Assembly: GCA_963820185.1 (NCBI GenBank)
Contig: CAWFYV010000005.1
Coordinates: forward strand, 200,865-264,864
DNA: 64,000 nt
From: Aquilonibacter sp963820185
Lineage (GTDB): Bacteria > Vulcanimicrobiota > Vulcanimicrobiia > Vulcanimicrobiales > Vulcanimicrobiaceae
Reading direction: 5' to 3'
In this document: positions 53,860-61,809 of the stretch, piece by piece
Layout of the letters: each line of letters begins with the position of its first letter
How positions within the stretch are numbered: the stretch's first letter is position 1
The notes under the pieces: generated by a model
The model's database searches: none
Seen by the model: only the letters and a program-made list of their open reading frames with translations
Told to the model about the DNA's origin: nothing
Translations under genes and position numbers: made by a program

Positions 53860-55934
53860 TGCAACGCGGCTGTCGCGTTCTTGACCGCCGTCGTCATGCG
53901 CTCCACCGCCTTCGCCTTCTTGTCCTTGTCTTTGCCGGCGAAAACGATCTCCGGGAAGCTCACGAAGACGCGGTCGATCGTATGATACGCCGACTGTTGG
54001 AGCAGTCCATCGGGCATGTAGAACGCGTCGCGTGATGCTTGGATCTTGGATGCAAGTTGCGTCATCGTCGCAGTGTCACCGGCCGCCTCGGCTTTCTGCA
54101 TCGCGGCGTCGGTTGCGTGCGCGGCGGTTTGATACGCGACCAGCGCATCGCGCAGGTCGTTCATCGTCACCTTCCCATCGCTCGCTTCAAACGCTGCGAG
54201 CTGGATCGGCATCAGATCCTTGAGCAACTGCGTCGGGATCTCTTCGATGCGCAGGGGCGAGACCTCGGCGCTCGCCGCGCGCATCGCTTGAATGCCGGTC
54301 ACCTGTGCGGTCACGATCGCTTCCTTCATCCCCGGATCGTAGGTCCGCAGCCCATCGAGGTTGTCTTCGGCGGTGTGATGCGCCCCGAAGGCGCCATAGT
54401 AGCCGTTCGTCGTGCTCGGAACACCGAGCATGTAGGCAAAGTTCTGATGGTCGGATCCACCGCTTATCGGATTGAGCAGCGGCGTCGTGCGCGTATCGCG
54501 CTTGCCCAGCATCTGCGAACTATTGACTTGCGGCACGACGTCGCAGATCTGTTTCATGAACGCATAGAGTCCGGGTGATGCGCTCACGACGAACGGATCG
54601 CCGGTCGTCAACTGGTCGGTGTTGATGTATTGGAAGACATTCTTGCGCAGGTCTGCGCCCTTCTCGTAGATGTACGCCGCCGAACCAAACAACCCCAGTT
54701 CGTGCCCATCCCACGATGCGAACTCGATCGTCCGATTGGGCTTCCAGCCGGCCTTGGCGAGTTTTGCAAATGCATCGGCATCTTGCAGTAGCACCGTCGT
54801 GCCGCTGCCCGGATCGATCGCACCGTACGTCATCGCGTCGCGGTGGCTGCCGATCATCACGATCGAATCGGGATTGGTTGTGCCCTTCATGTCGCCGAAG
54901 ACGAGCCAAATCGTCTTGAGCTTGCGTTCGTACTTCGTGTGTACGCGCGCGATCTGGTTTCCGCCGAAGTGCTGCGTGAATTCGAACATCGGGTGCCACG
55001 ATTGCGGAACCGCTTTGCCGGTCATGCCGGCCAGCAGCGCGCGCGCCGTGCTTTGCGTGATGCTCAGCTCCGGCATCGTCGCATGCGGGATATCGTTCCA
55101 CGCCTTGTGCGGTGCGCCCATCACCGGCGCATGGCCGCCCATCGTCGGATCGCCCGGCGGGAACTGCATGAAGCTGCGCGGCGACATGCCGCCCATGCGT
55201 TCGGCCATGTTGGTATTCTTGAAGTTGCCGCCCGGCCACATCACGCCGCCGCCGTAGCCTTGCGTTGCCGGATCCATAAATTCCAGGATCGCCACGGCAC
55301 CACGCTTTTTGAGTTCCTTGTAGCCGTTGTAGCTCGGGTCCGGCGCGCGAAAGCCGCCGCCGCCCGGCGCGCTCAAGCGCACGATCACGACCGCACCTTT
55401 GAGGCTCACGTGTTGCGCGTCAAGCTCGGTCATGTCGTCTTTCGACGCGGCATTGACGTACACAACCGGCCCCGTCACCGTGCCGTCGCCGGACTCTTCG
55501 AGGAACGGTTGGCCCGCGAGCACTTCCCAATGCGTGTGGTGGCCCGGCGTGCCTTCGAGCAGATCGAAGTCGCGCTTCTGCGGCGAAACCAAACTCAAGC
55601 TCTGCTCGAGCGGACCGGTGAATTCGACCTGATACTTTTGAATGCGCGTTACAAATCCGTCGTCCGCAAGCCGCTTCTGCACGTACAGCGCGGTCGCGTA
55701 GTCGGCCTCAGAACCGGCACGGTGCGGCACCGACGAAATGTGGCGTTCGATGTCCATGGCGTTGGCCGAACTTGGCACCCCCATCAATTGCCGTTCGTAC
55801 GCAAGCTCGGTGCTCACGGCTGGACCAGCAGCCCAGCCGACCAGGGCCGTGGGCGAACTGACGGTCAACATCGGCGCCGCTGCAGCCACCAAGACGACGC
55901 AAAGTGCGCCAGAAAAAATGCGGGCGTAATTCAT
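53856..55934 (-). CDS. M28 peptidase, glutamate carboxypeptidase II-like, altered catalytic Glu
   Basis: The 692-residue protein has a signal peptide, a protease-associated (PA) domain in the middle and an M28 catalytic domain. Zinc ligands correspond to H in GSHRDAM, D in IDPGSGT, E in GHELG, D in YINTDQ and H in AHHTAEDN. The catalytic-base Glu that usually precedes the zinc Glu (human enzyme WDAEEFG) is replaced by His (WDGHELG). A transferrin-receptor-like dimerisation domain is at the C-terminus. Peptidase activity is therefore uncertain, although the fold and zinc site are kept. It heads the leftward operon with patatin and the DUF1579-like gene. Confidence 0.85.
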   Translation of the reverse strand: MNYARIFSGALCVVLVAAAAPMLTVSSPTALVGWAAGPAVSTELAYERQLMGVPSSANAMDIERHISSVPHRAGSEADYATALYVQKRLADDGFVTRIQKYQVEFTGPLEQSLSLVSPQKRDFDLLEGTPGHHTHWEVLAGQPFLEESGDGTVTGPVVYVNAASKDDMTELDAQHVSLKGAVVIVRLSAPGGGGFRAPDPSYNGYKELKKRGAVAILEFMDPATQGYGGGVMWPGGNFKNTNMAERMGGMSPRSFMQFPPGDPTMGGHAPVMGAPHKAWNDIPHATMPELSITQSTARALLAGMTGKAVPQSWHPMFEFTQHFGGNQIARVHTKYERKLKTIWLVFGDMKGTTNPDSIVMIGSHRDAMTYGAIDPGSGTTVLLQDADAFAKLAKAGWKPNRTIEFASWDGHELGLFGSAAYIYEKGADLRKNVFQYINTDQLTTGDPFVVSASPGLYAFMKQICDVVPQVNSSQMLGKRDTRTTPLLNPISGGSDHQNFAYMLGVPSTTNGYYGAFGAHHTAEDNLDGLRTYDPGMKEAIVTAQVTGIQAMRAASAEVSPLRIEEIPTQLLKDLMPIQLAAFEASDGKVTMNDLRDALVAYQTAAHATDAAMQKAEAAGDTATMTQLASKIQASRDAFYMPDGLLQQSAYHTIDRVFVSFPEIVFAGKDKDKKAKAVERMTTAVKNATAALQ

Positions 55935-55972
55935 GCGCTAGCGTTACCGCACTAGGCACTATTGCCCCTTCG

Positions 55973-56800
55973 CTAGTTGAAGTTTGCTACGATGATCGCG
56001 ATGTCGTCGTGTGGCTTTCTTTCGGAAAACTCGTACGCCGCCTGAAGCAAGTCGTCGGCCTGCACTTGGGCGGATTCCTGACGATTCGCCTCGATTCTCG
56101 TCAGGATGTCTTCGCGCGCGATGAAATCGCCGGCCGGCGATCGCGCCTCCGTGAGCCCGTCCGTTGCAAGGATAAGCGTCGAGGTGCCGGGCTGCAGATA
56201 GACCGAGCGCTGGTGAAAGAGCTTTTGCGATTCCTCGAAGACGCCGATAACGGGCGCCGTCGGCGGCAACGATATTGGCGCCTTATCGTTACTCATAAAA
56301 ATCGCCGGATCGTGCCCGGCGGATGCGTACGTCATGATTTTTCGCTCGGGATCGATAATTCCGAGGAAGACACTGACGAACGACTCGCGATCCGCACTAT
56401 CGAACGCCGACGTCTCCATATAAAGGACGTTGAGGCACCGCAGCGCCTGCGCCGGGGTTAGCCCCGACGAGACATATGCGCGCAGGCCGTATTTCACGAG
56501 CGCAGCCTGCGCCGCCGCTTTCATCCCCTTGCCGGAGATGTCGGCGATCGAAATGGCCGCGGAGCCGTTGTTGAACCGGTAGACGTCGATGAGATCGCCG
56601 CCAACCCGCGCCTTGTCATCGGCCAGCGCGTAGGCCGTGCCGATATCGACGCCCGGAATCGCCAAGAAGTGTTGCTCGAAGAGGTGCTCCACGAGGACGC
56701 GAGCAGCCGTGTCCGATGTCAATTCGAGCGGATTAGCTTCCCCGACGACAATCGAACGCCGGCGATCACCATGGCGCCGGTCCTGGACTGTACTTTTCAT
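55973..56800 (-). CDS. PP2C (SpoIIE-type) serine phosphatase
   Basis: The 275-residue protein has a short N-terminal extension and a SpoIIE/RsbU phosphatase domain: VGGDLIDVYRF, SIADISGKGMKAAAQAALVKY, TYASAGHDPAIFM, LILATDGLTEAR and KPHDDIAIIVANF, all carrying the metal-binding Asp residues. No sensor domain is present. It may dephosphorylate an anti-anti-sigma factor, in parallel with the fusion protein at 37059. Confidence 0.87.
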   Translation of the reverse strand: MKSTVQDRRHGDRRRSIVVGEANPLELTSDTAARVLVEHLFEQHFLAIPGVDIGTAYALADDKARVGGDLIDVYRFNNGSAAISIADISGKGMKAAAQAALVKYGLRAYVSSGLTPAQALRCLNVLYMETSAFDSADRESFVSVFLGIIDPERKIMTYASAGHDPAIFMSNDKAPISLPPTAPVIGVFEESQKLFHQRSVYLQPGTSTLILATDGLTEARSPAGDFIAREDILTRIEANRQESAQVQADDLLQAAYEFSERKPHDDIAIIVANFN

Positions 56801-56883
56801 GCCTGGGCTAATCGTCCCACGCGAGGCTGGGCTTTTCTACAGTGAAATCACCGATCAATCGGTACGGCGCCTGCCTGCTTCCC

Positions 56884-57558
56884 CTAGAACCTATAGAGCC
56901 CCGTGAAAAACACGCCGGCGACGTGGTTTGCATCGGCAAAGCTCCCGTCGTCGAATCTTGCCGTCATGTTCATGTAGCGCACGCCGTACTCGAATCTCCA
57001 TCGCCCCGCGGGCTGTACGAGGGCAACCTTCACATCGACCTGCGACTCGACTTCTGAAACCGGCGGAGCGGCAAAGCCGGGCGACCCGAACGTGTAGGAA
57101 AGGCGCGCGTGTATCGTCGGACTCGCGCCTATAATCGTCTGGAGCGTGTCGTGCGCAAATACTGGAATGGCGCTTCCAATTTCGTAGCGCATACCCGCGC
57201 CCCGCGAGGCGTCGTATTGGACCGGCGTGGAGAGATATTCGGTCTGTTGATTCCAGAGCGTCTGTCCGATGCCCACGCACCACTGCTGCCGGTTGCCCAT
57301 CCAGTAACGCACCGTCCCATCGAAATAGTTGAGTTGTATGCTGTGTATGCCCGTGCTCGAATCGGCGATCGCGATAGATGGAAGCGGCACCAGCTCGCCT
57401 TGGATCTCAAAGCGTTTGAAACGCGCATCGAGCACGACGAAGGGGATCGGATCGTTCGCGTTCGCGTTGTTGCCGGGCTCGACGTGGCCCTCACTGCCAA
57501 ATAGGACTTGCCCACCCAACGCAATCTCGGCCAGCATGAATACTATGTGTGCTAACAT
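56884..57558 (-). CDS. Outer-membrane beta-barrel-like protein
   Basis: From the ATG at 57558 it has 224 residues: a signal-like N-terminus (AHIVFMLAEIALGGQVLFG), alternating hydrophobic strands (IHSIQLNYFDGTVRYWMG, WRFEYGVRYMNMTARF) and a terminal strand ending in Phe (FFTGLYRF), the signature of barrel proteins recognised by BamA. An earlier in-frame start lies within a repeat and is not favoured. It indicates an outer membrane in this organism. Confidence 0.65.
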   Translation of the reverse strand: MLAHIVFMLAEIALGGQVLFGSEGHVEPGNNANANDPIPFVVLDARFKRFEIQGELVPLPSIAIADSSTGIHSIQLNYFDGTVRYWMGNRQQWCVGIGQTLWNQQTEYLSTPVQYDASRGAGMRYEIGSAIPVFAHDTLQTIIGASPTIHARLSYTFGSPGFAAPPVSEVESQVDVKVALVQPAGRWRFEYGVRYMNMTARFDDGSFADANHVAGVFFTGLYRF

Positions 57559-57586
57559 TCCCCGGCGCCATTCTCCGCGTGCTGCC

Positions 57587-57650
57587 TTTGTCATCCCGAG
57601 CGTATTTTGTCATCCCGAGCGTAGCGAAGCGTAGTCGAGGGACGAGGGAC
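57587..57650. repeat. Composite 37-bp repeat: full copy nested in a broken copy (copies 8a/8b)
   Basis: A left fragment (57587-57604, ending GAGCGTA), then a full unit (57606-57642), then CGAGGGAC, the outer unit's expected right end. It resembles 48539-48606 but the break point in the outer unit differs by three bases. Confidence 0.85.
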
Positions 57651-57671
57651 CGCCAGGGCCTTTTGGCCTAT

Positions 57672-58419
57672 TCAGCCCTTCGCCATCGCAATAACCGTTT
57701 CGATCACGCGTTTGGTATCCTCGGGGTCGCGAACGGCGACGCAATCGACGCCGGCTTGTAGCGCCGCATAGTCATTGCCGCCGGGGAAGATCGCATCGCC
57801 GACGTAGAGCATCCGGTCGAGCGGGATGTGCAGCACATCGCGCAGCTTGTGAATCCCGTACGCCTTGTCGATGCCCGGGCGCGTCACGTCGATCGACGTC
57901 GTGCCGCCCAGTCGAACCGAAAAGTTCGGACAACGTACCCGCGAGGATCGCCTGAATCGCTTTGCGCTTGGCAAAGTCGGGATCCCACGTTTCTTTCGCT
58001 TCGAGCGGCGCTTGCTGCCCGAGCGCTGAGTACGTGACCTGCGTTCCACGATCTTCGATGCGCTCGCCCCACGTTTGCGCCGGCTGAAATCCGGTCTGCG
58101 CTACGGCTTGCTCGAGCGCATCCTCGATCGCGTGCCTTTCGACGTCGCTCAAATCTTCGGAATACAGCTTGCGCCATTGGCCGTCATAGGTGAAGAATTT
58201 TGTTCCACTCGTCGGCAAGAGCGACAGATTGTCGAGCGCACTCCCAGCCGAAAGGCGATCGATCACTTGCGTTTGGAATTGCGGCAGATCGCCGCCGGAG
58301 ATGATCGCCACTTTTTCCACCTGCAAGAGGCGCGCGAGCAACGACGCCATCTCGTCGTCGAGTGCAGATTTGCTCTTGGCCAACGTGCCGTCCAAGTCGA
58401 AAACGATGAGGTCCTTCAT
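57672..58419 (-). pseudogene. HAD-IIB phosphatase (phosphomannomutase/sucrose-phosphatase-like), +1 frameshift
   Basis: The ATG at 58419 opens FDLDGTLAKSKSALD (motif I), SGGDLPQF (motif II) and the cap domain, up to QAILAGTLSE. The rest (FSVRLGGTTSIDVTRPG, then YVGDAIFPGGNDY with motif IV) is in the next frame, stopping at 57672. Removing one base near 57924 restores about 248 residues, the normal family length. HAD-IIB enzymes remove phosphate from sugar phosphates or isomerise mannose phosphate. As read, the active-site motif IV is lost. Confidence 0.8.
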
Positions 58420-58439
58420 ATACAGCGAATCTATACCCC

Positions 58440-58850
58440 GTGACGGCACTGTTGCTCGGCTTCGCCCTCGGAATTGTTTCCGGGCTGCGCACGTTTACGC
58501 CGCTGGCCGCGGTGCTGATTCGGCGCGGGAGCGTGTGGGGCATCGTGATTGCTGTCGCCGCCGTCGCGGAATACGTCCTGGATCTGTTGCCAAACACGCC
58601 CGCGCGCACGGGGGCCGTCGGACTGACCTTCCGCATCGCCAGCGGGGCCGTGGGAGGCTGGTTGATCGCCACGATGCACGGCGGCCAGGGATTTGCCGGC
58701 GCGCTTGCGGGCGTCATCGGCGCGCTGATCGGCACCTACGCTGGGTACGCTGCGCGCATCGCGGCAATGAAACGCATCGGCGCCTACCCGGCTGCAATCA
58801 CGGAAGACCTGATCGCCATCGGCCTCGCCGCGCTCATCGTCACACGCTAG
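58440..58850 (+). CDS. DUF4126-type membrane protein
   Basis: The 136-residue protein starts at GTG 58440 and has several Gly/Ala-rich hydrophobic helices (LLLGFALGIVSGLRTFTPLA; AGALAGVIGALIGTYAGY). The N-terminal GIVSGLRTFTPLAAVL pattern and length suggest DUF4126. It is divergent from the HAD gene across about 20 bases and convergent with the TPR-sulfotransferase, overlapping its end by 11 bases. Function unknown. Confidence 0.6.
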   Translation: MTALLLGFALGIVSGLRTFTPLAAVLIRRGSVWGIVIAVAAVAEYVLDLLPNTPARTGAVGLTFRIASGAVGGWLIATMHGGQGFAGALAGVIGALIGTYAGYAARIAAMKRIGAYPAAITEDLIAIGLAALIVTR

Positions 58851-60315
58851 ATCCGAGCGCATCGATAAACGGCTGCAGCTGCGATGAAAACGCGCGCCAG
58901 CCGCCGATCGAGCTGCGATAGAGCGGACGACGCACCTGCGCGAGGCTGGCCGTGCGAACCGGCCGCTTCGTTTCATGGAAATGCAAGACCCGCTCGTCCC
59001 ACGCAAGCCCGCAGTATGCAACGATGCGACGCGCCTCGCTCTCGAGATCGTCGATGAGATCTTCGTAGCGTACGTCGAGCATCTCACCGGGCCGTAACGA
59101 CGCGTGCCAATGCGCCATGAGCCGCAAATACCCGCGTGCATAACGACCCAGCTCCGCCAGGTCGCCGGTCCAGGCCATGCCTTCGGCGGTGAACGACGTC
59201 GTAAAACACGAGAGCGCGACGTCCATGATATCGCGCTGCGCGTGGATGACGCGCGCGTTGGGAAGCGCAAGGCGTATCAATCCGATGTAACGGAAATTCG
59301 ACGGCATCTTATCGGTAACTCGCGTGGCAGCATCCGGGGCCATCGCTGCAACGGCAGCGTCGTAGCGCCGTCCGATCTCGTAGAGTTGCTCGCCGCGAAC
59401 CTCGCGCATCGCCGCCGGTGAAACCGTGCCGCCATCAGCGAGCACCGCGTTCACGATCTCTTCGAACGTCCCGAGTTCGCCCGCGCCGAAGACCAATGGG
59501 TGGCTCGCGAGAATCTGCTCGATTAGCGTGGTTCCCGAACGCGGCATGCCGACGATGAAGATCGGGCGCTCGGTGGGATACCCGCGATGCGCGTGCCGAT
59601 CGAGAAATGCGCGATCGAAGGTCCCAGCGATGCGTTCAAACGCGCCAAGCGTTTCGACTTCGTCGTACGTTTGCTGCGATCGTTTGACGGCGTTCGCGCG
59701 CGCGAAGTGCGCGAAGGACCGCTGCGGATCGCGTGCGCGGAGTATCGTGCCGAGCGCAAAATCCGCGTCGGCTTGCACATCGTCGTGTTGCGGCAAATGC
59801 GCGAGCCGTTCCAGCGCGGCTTCATGTTCCGCGACGATCGCATCGACGTCGATGTCGGCAAGATGACGATAGTATTTGGCGTTTGCTGGTGCGAGCCCGA
59901 TTGCAACGGTCAACGCACGCACGGCGCCGTCGATGTCGCCCTCCTCGGCGCGCGCGAGGCCGCGCGCTCCCCACACGCCTGCCGCGTTGGCCGCAGCATC
60001 GGCATACCCCGGATGCAGCGCAAGCGCCCGTTCGAATTGTGCTAGCGCCTCGTCGAGCCGGCCCATCGAACGCAGGGCGGCGCCGGCATTATTGTAGAGT
60101 TCGGGGCGCGTTGGATCGAGCTGCCGAGCGCGCTCGAGATGCGCTAGCGCCTCGTCGGGCCGCCCGGCCAGCGCCAACACCGCACCGGCGAGCGCATGCG
60201 GTTCGTACCGTAGGGGGTGAGCCGCAACCGCTTGCCGTGCCACGTCCAGGGCATCCTCGGCCTGCCCGGCTTCGGCCAGCGCCCGGCCCCGCGCGAGGAG
60301 GTCCTCCAAGCTCAT
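58840..60315 (-). CDS. TPR-containing sulfotransferase
   Basis: The 491-residue protein has N-terminal TPR repeats (about 10-190; e.g. AHLERARQLDPTRPELYNNA and ALAQFERALALHPGYADAA) and a C-terminal sulfotransferase domain with the 5'-PSB loop GMPRSGTTLIEQILASHP (~250) and a 3'-PB-like RDIMDVALSCF. It would transfer sulfate from PAPS to a carbohydrate or protein. Its proximity to flagellin and a TPR glycosyltransferase suggests flagellar or surface-glycan modification, but that is inference. Confidence 0.85.
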   Translation of the reverse strand: MSLEDLLARGRALAEAGQAEDALDVARQAVAAHPLRYEPHALAGAVLALAGRPDEALAHLERARQLDPTRPELYNNAGAALRSMGRLDEALAQFERALALHPGYADAAANAAGVWGARGLARAEEGDIDGAVRALTVAIGLAPANAKYYRHLADIDVDAIVAEHEAALERLAHLPQHDDVQADADFALGTILRARDPQRSFAHFARANAVKRSQQTYDEVETLGAFERIAGTFDRAFLDRHAHRGYPTERPIFIVGMPRSGTTLIEQILASHPLVFGAGELGTFEEIVNAVLADGGTVSPAAMREVRGEQLYEIGRRYDAAVAAMAPDAATRVTDKMPSNFRYIGLIRLALPNARVIHAQRDIMDVALSCFTTSFTAEGMAWTGDLAELGRYARGYLRLMAHWHASLRPGEMLDVRYEDLIDDLESEARRIVAYCGLAWDERVLHFHETKRPVRTASLAQVRRPLYRSSIGGWRAFSSQLQPFIDALGSSV

Positions 60316-60334
60316 CGTTTTTGGATGGCCCAGT

Positions 60335-60361
60335 TAAGCGGAAGCAAGCGCGCGCCGATGA
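60335..60361 (+). promoter_or_regulatory. Sigma-28 (FliA)-type promoter of flagellin
   Basis: TAAG (60335-60338), 15 bases and GCCGATGA (60354-60361) match the flagellar consensus TAAA-N15-GCCGATAA with one mismatch in each element. The expected start near 60368-60370 gives a leader of about 65 bases to the flagellin GTG. Confidence 0.7.
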
Positions 60362-60374
60362 ACATTACAATGAA

Positions 60375-60426
60375 GGGGATGGATCCCCGGATTAGCACGG
60401 GGCTCAGGATTGAGCCGCATGGAGGT
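60375..60426 (+). promoter_or_regulatory. Flagellin leader with hairpins resembling CsrA-binding sites
   Basis: Two perfect inverted repeats stand in the leader: GGGGAT-GG-ATCCCC (60375-60388) and GGCTCA-GGAT-TGAGCC (60401-60416). Each presents GGA(T) in or at its loop. The Shine-Dalgarno GGAGGT (60421-60426) gives a third GGA, seven bases before the GTG. Repeated GGA in loops plus one at the ribosome site is the layout of CsrA-repressed hag leaders in Firmicutes. Confidence 0.55.
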
Positions 60427-60433
60427 CCTGGTC

Positions 60434-61747
60434 GTGTCGGCACTTAGCATTGCTACCAACCTTCTTTCGAACGCGGTTCAATTGAACCTCGACCGAAATC
60501 AGAAGCAGCTGCAGAACGTTGTATCGCAGCTCTCGTCGGGTTTACGCATCAACAGCGCAGCCGACGATCCTTCCGGCAATGCCATCGCGACGAACCTCAC
60601 CTCGCAGTATCAGGGCTTCAATCAGGCATCGCAGAACGTACAGAACGCCAACAACGCGACGCTGGTCGCGCTCGGCGCGCTCACGCAGCAGACCGCGATT
60701 CTGCAACGCGTTCGCTTGCTCGCCGTTGAAGCCGCATCCGATATCAACAGTACCGCCGATCGCGTGAACCTCCAAGCCGAGGTCTCGCAGTTGGTCCTTG
60801 AAGTCAACCGCATTTCGCAGAACACGAACTTCAACGGGCAGGCGCTGCTCGACGGCTCGCACGCTGGGTACCAGCCGGGAGCCGCAGCGTATCTCACGAT
60901 TACGGCCAACAGCGCAATCTCGAAGGGCTTCTTGATCGTCAGCGCCGCTCCGTCGTTCCCGAACGCCTTCAACACAACGCCGAACGCGGCGTTCCCCGGC
61001 ATTCAGGGCTTGGGCAACGGCACCGGCAAGGGCGAGGCGACGGTCGACGGTACGATCGAACTGCAAGTCGTCAATACCGGCGTTTCGATTGCCGTGAAAG
61101 AAACTTTTTACGAGAGCGCGACCGGCCTTGTCTGCACGTCGGCGACGCTCTTCGGGCCAAGTGCGGTCGCGACGACGGCGTTCGGCTTGCATCCGCGAAA
61201 CATCACGGCGAAATTTACCAGCAGCTTTTCCGGCTTTGATAACGTCGCGATCACGCTCGGCGCGATCACGACCGCGGATGTCGGAACGACGGCGTACATC
61301 AAGGTCAGTCAGAACGTCGGGCCGACGAACTACGCGACCGCGCCGGCCTTCAACTTCCAGTCCGGCGCCGACGAAGGCGACGTGATTCAGATCGGCATCG
61401 CTGCAACCAACTCCAATACGCTGCGCATTTCGAACATCAATGTGGCGGCTTCGCTCAATCCGTCGCTCGCGGCCGAGGATGCGATCGGGCAAGCCGATAT
61501 CGCCCTGCAGGATCTCACGACGCAACAGGCGACCCTCGGAGCCATCGTCACGCGCCTCGGCATCGATCAGCAGAACGACGATACTGCTGCCGTCAACCTG
61601 CAAGCGTCGGAATCGAACATCGCCGACCTCAACGTCGGCCAAGCCACGACGGAGTTCACAAAGCTGCAACTCCTCGTGCAAGTCGGCACCTCGGTGCTTT
61701 CACAATCGAACAGCAACGCGCAGACGGTCTTGACATTGTTCCGCTAG
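60434..61747 (+). CDS. fliC: Flagellin
   Basis: The 437-residue protein begins at GTG 60434 (seven bases after GGAGGT) as SALSIATNLLSNAVQ..., continuing QLSSGLRINSAADDPSGNAI, the conserved D0/D1 helices. The C-terminal helices end LLVQVGTSVLSQSNSNAQTV then LTLFR. The middle third (about 150-330) is a variable, Thr/Ser/Ala-rich, potentially glycosylated domain. Upstream ATG-like starts would add residues before SALSIA and lack the Shine-Dalgarno. No other flagellar structural genes are in the window, so it is isolated from the main flagellar cluster. Confidence 0.92.
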   Translation: MSALSIATNLLSNAVQLNLDRNQKQLQNVVSQLSSGLRINSAADDPSGNAIATNLTSQYQGFNQASQNVQNANNATLVALGALTQQTAILQRVRLLAVEAASDINSTADRVNLQAEVSQLVLEVNRISQNTNFNGQALLDGSHAGYQPGAAAYLTITANSAISKGFLIVSAAPSFPNAFNTTPNAAFPGIQGLGNGTGKGEATVDGTIELQVVNTGVSIAVKETFYESATGLVCTSATLFGPSAVATTAFGLHPRNITAKFTSSFSGFDNVAITLGAITTADVGTTAYIKVSQNVGPTNYATAPAFNFQSGADEGDVIQIGIAATNSNTLRISNINVAASLNPSLAAEDAIGQADIALQDLTTQQATLGAIVTRLGIDQQNDDTAAVNLQASESNIADLNVGQATTEFTKLQLLVQVGTSVLSQSNSNAQTVLTLFR

Positions 61748-61809
61748 CCTTCGGGTTACCCGAGCCGCCGCCCGAGCATCCGCAGAAGCCTGCAGGCCTG
61801 AGCGTCTGC

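Noticed and set aside
54843..55955. Plus-strand open frame (370 codons)
   Set aside because: Antisense to the M28 peptidase gene; no recognisable sequence.
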